Source: an uncultured Ruminococcus sp. | GTDB taxonomy: Bacteria; Bacillota; Clostridia; Oscillospirales; Ruminococcaceae | Length of the DNA stretch: 64,000 nt | Assembly (NCBI RefSeq): GCF_947301925.1 | Contig: NZ_CAMYUE010000003.1 | Span: forward strand, 1 to 64,000 | Direction: 5' to 3' | Notes under the pieces: model-generated | Database searches by the model: none | Told to the model about the DNA's origin: nothing | Seen by the model: the letters and a program-made list of their open reading frames with translations, nothing else | Program-made: the position numbers and the translations under genes | Shown: positions 57,413 to 64,000 of the stretch, piece by piece | How the letters are laid out: each line of letters opens with the position of its first letter | How positions within the stretch are numbered: the stretch's first letter is position 1

Positions 57413-59151
57413 GCAGAAAGAAGATAGTTTGCACCCTCGGCAAGTTCGATATCCCCATAATCCAGCTCCAGCCTGATTTCAATGTGGATCTGCTGGACTC
57501 CAACGTAGCGGTTATCGGAGCTTCAATGAGCGGCAAGACCACTTTCCTGAAGACTCTGATAAACATACTCCACAAGCGCATGAACGAGAAGGAGGAGAGG
57601 ATATTCATTCTCGACTTCGGCGGAGCGCTTTCGGATTACCGTGATATGCCGCTGGTATCCGCTTACTTTGACAACTCCAACGAGGAATACGTCAAGAGGG
57701 TGTTCAAGATCATGGACAACATCCTCAAGGAGAACATCAAGGTGCTCAACGGCAAGAACTACCGCGAGGCGGCGGATGAACAGCCCATACATACCACCTT
57801 CATAATCGACAACCTCAATGCCTTTACCGAGGAATCACGCTATACCGCCTATCAGGAGAAGCTGGCTAAGCTCTGCCGCGACGGTCTCTCCAAGGGCATA
57901 ACCATAGTTATCACCGCAGGCGATACCAGGGGACTCAATCCCTATATGGCCAGCTTCCGTCAGAAGATAGCCTTTGAGCTGCCTGCGGACAAGTATGTGG
58001 ATATATTCAATGAAAAGGCCGGTTCTGTGGGAAATAACCCCGGTCACGGCTTTGCAAACGTTACCGTCAAGCCCGAGGGCATAACGGGAACCTTCAAGAT
58101 GAACCTGCCCTATGAGGTGCAGTGCCTCAAGGCGCAGACAGCCGCCGACCCCGACGGCAGGAATGTCACATTTGGCCAGGGAATAGGCGAAAAGTACGCA
58201 TTTGACAGCGAGACGGGAGAATACGGACGTCATGTAAGACGATATCTCACCTTCCCCAAGGAGCTCACCCCCGAGGAGTACGAAAGGCTTGCACAGAAGC
58301 CCGACCACGAGGAGGAAAAGCTCTGCCCCGTAAGTGTGGGACTGGATTACGTTGACTTCTGCCCCGTTACCATAGACCTTGCAAGGACCAATACCGTTGC
58401 CATATACGGCAAGAAGGAGTTCGGCAAGACCAATCTGCTGACCCTCCTCCTTGACGGACTGGTAAAGCAGGCCGACGAGCTGAGGATAGTATTCTTCGAC
58501 GACGGAAGAGGTCAGCTGAAGCAGCTCCACAGCAGATACGGCAGCGAGTGCGACTGCGTTATGATAAACGGCTTCGAGAAGCGCGATCTTGCGCTGAAAG
58601 ACGGCAATATCATAAAGGACAGAAAGCTCTCGCCCATACAGCAGTTCTATCTCTATCTCAACGAGAATTACATAGAGCTGGACAAGAGGTTCCTTGCGGG
58701 CATCTACGGAGTAAGCGACGCGCTGAAGAAGGAATATGAGAATATCCCCGACTGCGCCGCCGAGGAGACTCCGTTCACGGTATTTGTAATACAGAGCAAG
58801 CTGGTGTACCTTAATACCCCCGAGGGAAAGAGGTTCATCAATTCGATACTGCCCCAGCTTGCGGCAGTTGCGGAGGAAAGAGGACTGCTGTTCATTTTCT
58901 CCGATGTACAGAAGATAAGCGACGCAGAGCAGAATTCCTTCTTCAACAACAATATCTCCTATGCCTTCCTGCTCGACAATATCGCCGAGTTCGCAGGCGA
59001 GAGAGGTCAGAAAACGGTCTTCGGAAATATGGACGTAAAGACTCTGAAGGAGGACTACGCGAAGTGTGAGGTGGGCGACGGCTACAGCTACGATATCGAG
59101 GCTGACAGGCTGGTGAAGCTCAAATTCATAAAACACGGAAAGGATGATTGA
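57409..59151 (+). CDS. EssC/EccC-like ATPase, C-terminal portion as separate gene
   Basis: GTG start in GTGA overlap; two degenerate P-loops NVAVIGASMSGKTTFLKT and NTVAIYGKKEFGKTNLLTLL. Confidence 0.82.
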   Translation: MSRKKIVCTLGKFDIPIIQLQPDFNVDLLDSNVAVIGASMSGKTTFLKTLINILHKRMNEKEERIFILDFGGALSDYRDMPLVSAYFDNSNEEYVKRVFKIMDNILKENIKVLNGKNYREAADEQPIHTTFIIDNLNAFTEESRYTAYQEKLAKLCRDGLSKGITIVITAGDTRGLNPYMASFRQKIAFELPADKYVDIFNEKAGSVGNNPGHGFANVTVKPEGITGTFKMNLPYEVQCLKAQTAADPDGRNVTFGQGIGEKYAFDSETGEYGRHVRRYLTFPKELTPEEYERLAQKPDHEEEKLCPVSVGLDYVDFCPVTIDLARTNTVAIYGKKEFGKTNLLTLLLDGLVKQADELRIVFFDDGRGQLKQLHSRYGSECDCVMINGFEKRDLALKDGNIIKDRKLSPIQQFYLYLNENYIELDKRFLAGIYGVSDALKKEYENIPDCAAEETPFTVFVIQSKLVYLNTPEGKRFINSILPQLAAVAEERGLLFIFSDVQKISDAEQNSFFNNNISYAFLLDNIAEFAGERGQKTVFGNMDVKTLKEDYAKCEVGDGYSYDIEADRLVKLKFIKHGKDD

Positions 59152-59152
59152 T

Positions 59153-59464
59153 ATGTCAGAATTTGTTTCGGCGGATATAGGAAAGTTTGAACAGTTTGAA
59201 ACAAAGGCTCAGGAAGCAATTATAGAATTCGATTCTATAAAGACCACATTTGAAGATATCAATAATACGCTTCTCAGCAAATGGAGCGGCGAGGGCAAGG
59301 ACGCCTATCAGAAGGAAGCCGACCATATAATGGAGAACGTCACAGGTATCAAGACTATACTGGATACTATCTGCGACAGCGTTATCAAGGACGTAAAGAA
59401 CGCGTACAACGAGCTCGATGAGGAGCTGAAAGCATTCAATGAGAATCCTCAGGAAGGGGAATAA
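59153..59464 (+). CDS. WXG100-family protein
   Basis: FEQFETKAQEAIIEFDSIKTTFEDINNTLLSKWSGEGKDAYQKEADHI with WSG motif; start at 59153. Confidence 0.82.
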   Translation: MSEFVSADIGKFEQFETKAQEAIIEFDSIKTTFEDINNTLLSKWSGEGKDAYQKEADHIMENVTGIKTILDTICDSVIKDVKNAYNELDEELKAFNENPQEGE

Positions 59465-59470
59465 CAGGCA

Positions 59471-59647
59471 ATGGCAAAACCGAGCGTCGGCGATATCAAT
59501 ACCAGAAACATCAGGAAAAAGGCGGAACAGGTAAGCAGTCTTACGGAGGTCCCGGAGGATTCTCCCCAGACCATATTCAACCTTATCTTTTCCGAGGGCG
59601 GAAACAAGGAAATGGTGAAGAATGAGCCGAGAGATAAGAGGAACTGA
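59471..59647 (+). CDS. 58-aa small ORF, not in supplied ORF track
   Basis: MAKPSVGDINTRNIRKKAEQVSSLTEVPEDSPQTIFNLIFSEGGNKEMVKNEPRDKRN*; 6 nt after WXG100 stop, overlaps kinase start by 26 nt. Confidence 0.5.
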   Translation: MAKPSVGDINTRNIRKKAEQVSSLTEVPEDSPQTIFNLIFSEGGNKEMVKNEPRDKRN

Positions 59648-61493
59648 CTTCAAATTCACTGTGGATACCTCCCACGGCCTCAATAAGGACGGCTTCATCG
59701 CAGTAGGAACCGAGAGTATCGTTTACAAGGGTCTGAAGACCGCAAACGACGGCGGTCTCCAGTTCTCATGCGTACTGAAGTTCAAGCCCAGATATGTAAG
59801 GACCGACAGCGGTATCATCGACAGGCTGAAGAAGTTCAAGGAAGAGGAGCTGTGCATATTCGACGATCTTCAGGAATGCAGGTCTATAGTGCGCATCTTC
59901 GACGTAATAGAGGATCTCGGCGATTTCAGTATGCCATGTGTGTACATATCGGGCAGAGTCATAAACGGCGAGGGCTACTTCTGCGTTGTTGAGGAGTACA
60001 TAGACGGCTGGTCCCTTGAGGAGTACTGCCGCGAGGAGAGCTGGAAGCTCCGCAGAGCCGAGCCCCTGGACAACGGACTAAGCCGCGTCATAAACTATCA
60101 CGACTATCCCGAGGAGGAGCGTCAGCGTATCGATCTGAGCTATAAGAACTATGCAAATCTTATAAAGTATCAGGGCGAGATAATACAGTTCATGATAAAC
60201 CTCTGCGAGATACTTGAATTCGTTACCGAGAAGAAGAATATACTTCATCTTGATATAAAGCCCGAAAATGTTATGGTGACCAAGTACGGCAGAGAGCTGG
60301 TGCTCATCGACTTCGGCCGTGCAAAGCGCATAACAAAGGCGGACAGATTCGCCCGGGTGGAAATGGCTCCCGTGGACTACAGCGGCGAGGAGACGGTGGA
60401 CAGGATGTTCCAGTACGGAACCCTTGGCTATGCCGCTCCCGAGTGCTATGCGGAGGCGGCCGATGGCTCGCAGTTCCCGTTCGCACAGCCTCTGGAAAAG
60501 GGAAAGATGTCAATTGAGAGCGATATCTTCTCATTCGGAGCTACATTCTGGGAGTGCCTGAACATATACGAGCTGGTAACGGGAAACAGGATATTCTCCG
60601 AGGACAGCCACGACTTCTACAAGGACAACTTCCTGAGAGACGAGGCTTACTGCGGCAGAGACCTTACTCTTACTTCCATACACTATCACAAGAAGATAGA
60701 GAATATTATCCGTACCTGTACAAAAGCCCGTACCACTCACTATACCGAGGAGGACAACAGGGACTTCTACCATTCGTATTCCGATCTGAAAAAGGACATA
60801 GAGGACGCAAGAAATTCCGCCCCGACTATCGTCCGCGCAGAGAATATAAAGGTAAGGAACGCCTTCGGTATGTTCGGCATAACTATGGGCATTGCGGTGG
60901 CCTTCCTGCTGATGATATCCCTTTACCGCCTGGTGGGCTACAGAGTAGCCATGGACAAGTGGAAAAGCCTTGTCTCGGGATATAACGTAACACAGTTCTA
61001 TAAGCTGGACACCCTGTCCATGGATCTGATAAAGACAGCTCCGGGAGGCAGACAGGACAGCACATATAAAATGATATCCGGGTTCACATACGAGGACGGA
61101 GATATCGACGATAAGGAAGCAGGTCTCCTTGTGAAGCTGCTGAAGAAGATGGAGGGCAGCGAACAGCTCAACGCCCATATCGACGAGATTATGCAGCACG
61201 GCAACCCGAAAAACTTCAAGGAGATCACCTCCGAGATCATGACCATAGAGCCTGCCACCGAGAGTGATGGCTATAAGATAGCAAAGGCGATATACAACGC
61301 TGAGGTCGGCAAGACAGGCTATACAGAGGCATTTGAGGTGCTTGACAGATACAGGGAGGACGGCAGGTTCAGAAATGCCGTCATAAAGCTCAGGAATGTT
61401 CTGGACAATGACGAGACCATACGTCTGCTGGCTGAGGACAGGGGCGTCGAAAGATCCGAGATACAGCAGTATCTCGCGGAGATAGGGGGCTGA
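59622..61493 (+). CDS. Membrane-anchored Ser/Thr protein kinase with extracytoplasmic C-terminus
   Basis: HLDIKPENVMV, VLIDFGRA, APE-like AAPECYAEA, single TM NAFGMFGITMGIAVAFLLMISLYRLVGY near aa 400, about 190-aa tail. Confidence 0.88.
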   Translation: MSREIRGTDFKFTVDTSHGLNKDGFIAVGTESIVYKGLKTANDGGLQFSCVLKFKPRYVRTDSGIIDRLKKFKEEELCIFDDLQECRSIVRIFDVIEDLGDFSMPCVYISGRVINGEGYFCVVEEYIDGWSLEEYCREESWKLRRAEPLDNGLSRVINYHDYPEEERQRIDLSYKNYANLIKYQGEIIQFMINLCEILEFVTEKKNILHLDIKPENVMVTKYGRELVLIDFGRAKRITKADRFARVEMAPVDYSGEETVDRMFQYGTLGYAAPECYAEAADGSQFPFAQPLEKGKMSIESDIFSFGATFWECLNIYELVTGNRIFSEDSHDFYKDNFLRDEAYCGRDLTLTSIHYHKKIENIIRTCTKARTTHYTEEDNRDFYHSYSDLKKDIEDARNSAPTIVRAENIKVRNAFGMFGITMGIAVAFLLMISLYRLVGYRVAMDKWKSLVSGYNVTQFYKLDTLSMDLIKTAPGGRQDSTYKMISGFTYEDGDIDDKEAGLLVKLLKKMEGSEQLNAHIDEIMQHGNPKNFKEITSEIMTIEPATESDGYKIAKAIYNAEVGKTGYTEAFEVLDRYREDGRFRNAVIKLRNVLDNDETIRLLAEDRGVERSEIQQYLAEIGG

Positions 61494-61498
61494 GAGCC

Positions 61499-61846
61499 AT
61501 GGGAAGAAGATCATCGGGCGTTGTAGGACGCTTTATGGAGAAGCATCTGCTGCTCCAGTATATACTGCGTTCCTTCGGAAAGGTGCTTCTGGGAGTCGTG
61601 GTCGGTGCAGCGGTCATCTTCGGTCTGCTGAAGGCAACGGGAAAGTATTCCGTTCTTGAGAGCAGACTGGATCTGAAGTATGATTCGCCCTGGCTGACAG
61701 TGCCTATGGCGGCTTCGCTGGCGCTGGCGCTGGTTTCGCTGGTGATAGGACTTATCCTGTACTTCTACAAGTACAAGCGCAGCAGGACAAAAAGCGCGTT
61801 TTACAGCGCACTTCAGAATGTTATCACAGATAAGAATAAAGGCTGA
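61499..61846 (+). CDS. Two-TM small membrane protein
   Basis: VLLGVVVGAAVIFGLLKA and VPMAASLALALVSLVIGLILYFYKYKR. Confidence 0.6.
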   Translation: MGRRSSGVVGRFMEKHLLLQYILRSFGKVLLGVVVGAAVIFGLLKATGKYSVLESRLDLKYDSPWLTVPMAASLALALVSLVIGLILYFYKYKRSRTKSAFYSALQNVITDKNKG

Positions 61847-61894
61847 GGCCTTTTCAGGGGAAAGATCCTTTTATAAGAGAATGGAGTGTTTTAA

Positions 61895-64000
61895 GTGAGA
61901 AAAAAGCTTCTGTCAATAATACTGGTGGCGCTCTTGTCTACGAACGCTATACCGTATACGGCTCTCGCGGAATCCGAGGAGGGCAGTCCAGCGGCAGCGG
62001 AGGCAACAGCCGGAGCTGAGGAAGAGGAAGCGACAGAGCCCACCTCCGAGGAAGCGACGACAGGGACCGTAAAGATCAGAATGACCGACGCCAAGGGCGG
62101 TATAACAGTATATGCCGAGGAGCACAACGGCGACTATACCTGCCAGAAGGTGGAGTTCAACAGGGATGAATTCGTGGGCAAGGACGTAAGCTTCACCTGC
62201 GAAACGGAGCTGGTAAAAGAGGACGATAAGATCAAAGCACATATAAAAAACTGTGCTCTTGAAGGCGACGATGCAGACCTCTTTGAGCTTACGGATACTA
62301 CCGAGGGCGAAAATGATTACCTTACGGTAGAGGTCTACAATATAACTCATCTTGTTGACGTAAAGCCTGTAACGACGAGTATTGCCCTGGGAGAGAGCGT
62401 TCCCGCGGTGATCGAGTGTGTTCCTGCGAACGACAAAGCCGAAATAGACACGAACGTCAAGTACAAGTGTACCGTCAAGGGCGCTTCGGGGAAGGCAGAT
62501 GTGGGCAAATACCAGTTCAATCCTCCTGTTGCGGAGCACGGCGACTATAGGGCTCAGTTCGACAAGAAATATACCTTCGAAGTAAAAAACGGCAATATAG
62601 ACACCCAGAGCATCGGGTTCATCCCGAAGGGAGAACATCATATCAGAGGTAACGACAAGTATAAGATATCATGTTCTTATGACTGGGATCAGTATCAGGT
62701 CGGCAAGGATCTTAATAATTTTTCCAGAAGTATAGAGCTTCAGTTGAAGAAAACGGCTGACGGAAAAAAGCAGACCGCATACTATTACCTGAAGGATAAT
62801 TGGAATAATGTCATAAAAAAATGTGCATTCGAGTATTATCTGCCATGTGATACAGAGCTGGACAGCAGCTGGATATCCTCCGACGGCGACACGGTCGTAG
62901 TCAGCAACGGCGGACTGGTCACCAACGGAGATACCGTTATCAAGGTCCTGCTGAAAAGAAGCGATAATACCGAGCTTGAAGGAATGAAGCTCAAAGCAAA
63001 GCTGAACGGCCATGATAAGGAGCTCTCACCAAGGGAACTTACAGTTAGTGATGTGGACATACTTTCACTGCTGTCTACCGATGACGAGGCGGCCGAGGGC
63101 ACACCGGAAAGCAAAAACGGTATCATCAGCGTAAATTATAATAACATAAACTATTACTACGCCGAGTTCGTTCCCGACCATGTGGCAGACGGCAATACCG
63201 CGGTATATACCGATATGGTGCTGTCTCTGAAGAACAAGGACGAGGAAAAGGAAGAACCTATCGGGCTTGCCGTTACTGCGAACCGCGGATCGGGCGCAGG
63301 TCAGTCCAAACTGATGATGGACAAGAAGGATCCCGTCATTGATAATGTCAGCACTAAGAAGGCTGTAAAGGTCGACTTCGACAATACCAAGAAGAAGATA
63401 AATGGTGAACTCAGCGTCAGCGACGCCGACAGCGGTATTAAGACCATAGAGTACAAATGGGACTTCGCCGATGACTATACCAAGGTCAGCGGCAATATTG
63501 ATCCTTCGGCAGGCGCCGGTGTGAAAGCAAAATTCGAGACTCTCTATTCCGAGCTGGACGAAGACGTTTCCGAGCGTGCGAGCTTCGTGCTTGATATCAG
63601 GGTAACCGATAACGCAGGAAATGTCACCGAATATTCTCAGGTATGCAGATCAGAGTGGGACGTAATGCCTCCGAAGGTACTGTATGCAGGCTTCCTTGAT
63701 GATAATTACCGGCCCGCGATGATGAATATGTACAACTATGGAAACTATACCAACAAGTCAATGAAGCTTGCCATAGTTTTACAGGACGAAACAGACAAGA
63801 AGTTCGTATCGGGACTCCGTTATCCCATCATGCAGGGCAAGGCCGTCAAGCCTGAAATGTATTCCATAGAGGACGTTGAAGGGCTTCAGGATTTCCTTGA
63901 AAATGTCACAGTCGATGCGGACGGAAAATTCAAGATAACAACTGCTCTCAGTGACAGCTGGCCTGTGGATAAGGACAGCTTAAAGAAGCTGAAGAAATAT
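61895..64000 (+). CDS. Secreted/surface protein, partial (runs off window)
   Basis: GTG start, signal VRKKLLSIILVALLSTNAIPYTALAE; open frame of 702 codons to window end; not in ORF track. Confidence 0.75.
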   Translation, partial: MRKKLLSIILVALLSTNAIPYTALAESEEGSPAAAEATAGAEEEEATEPTSEEATTGTVKIRMTDAKGGITVYAEEHNGDYTCQKVEFNRDEFVGKDVSFTCETELVKEDDKIKAHIKNCALEGDDADLFELTDTTEGENDYLTVEVYNITHLVDVKPVTTSIALGESVPAVIECVPANDKAEIDTNVKYKCTVKGASGKADVGKYQFNPPVAEHGDYRAQFDKKYTFEVKNGNIDTQSIGFIPKGEHHIRGNDKYKISCSYDWDQYQVGKDLNNFSRSIELQLKKTADGKKQTAYYYLKDNWNNVIKKCAFEYYLPCDTELDSSWISSDGDTVVVSNGGLVTNGDTVIKVLLKRSDNTELEGMKLKAKLNGHDKELSPRELTVSDVDILSLLSTDDEAAEGTPESKNGIISVNYNNINYYYAEFVPDHVADGNTAVYTDMVLSLKNKDEEKEEPIGLAVTANRGSGAGQSKLMMDKKDPVIDNVSTKKAVKVDFDNTKKKINGELSVSDADSGIKTIEYKWDFADDYTKVSGNIDPSAGAGVKAKFETLYSELDEDVSERASFVLDIRVTDNAGNVTEYSQVCRSEWDVMPPKVLYAGFLDDNYRPAMMNMYNYGNYTNKSMKLAIVLQDETDKKFVSGLRYPIMQGKAVKPEMYSIEDVEGLQDFLENVTVDADGKFKITTALSDSWPVDKDSLKKLKKY

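Noticed and set aside
57835-59136. 433-aa minus-strand ORF opposite the second ATPase
   Set aside because: Long antisense shadow ORF from codon bias in a well-supported plus-strand gene; same for 50104-51033, 60531-61514, 43145-43789 and 61913-62641.

Overview
Low-to-mid GC Firmicute window; dockerins and overall gene content suggest a Ruminococcus-like bacterium (inference, no search run). From left to right: (1) an IS21-family element (istB partial, istA) whose right end sits inside an IS256-family transposase gene; (2) a BY-kinase/Wzz fusion; (3) a compact RiPP-like cassette: small candidate precursor, leaky-terminator-type hairpin, PqqD-like protein, S26-like peptidase, HprK-like kinase, ABC exporter, acyltransferase; (4) a recombination-scarred region with two paralogous small secreted proteins around a tyrosine-recombinase fragment, tmRNA (ssrA, minus strand) and a 3' half of a tRNA-His; (5) a macro-domain/vWA pair bounded by a 31-bp direct repeat; (6) an N-truncated RHS gene followed by an array of orphan RHS-tip toxin/immunity cassettes, each preceded by the same terminator plus TTGACA-17-CATAAT module; (7) dockerin proteins and a GH3 enzyme; (8) a two-component system with a conserved ATTACA-N4-TGTAAT operator placed exactly 27 nt before TATAAT at three promoters; (9) lipoproteins, a sortase, an ABC-2 exporter and a poly-Thr dockerin protein; (10) a ~20 kb type VII secretion (T7SS)-like locus with four paralogous TTG/ATG-started effectors, candidate immunity genes, WXG100-like proteins, an EssC-type ATPase split into two overlapping genes, and a membrane Ser/Thr kinase with EssB-like topology. 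The best candidates for under-described systems are the T7SS variant, the RiPP-like cassette, the RHS tip array with its repeated promoter module, and the 27-nt-spaced operator regulon.
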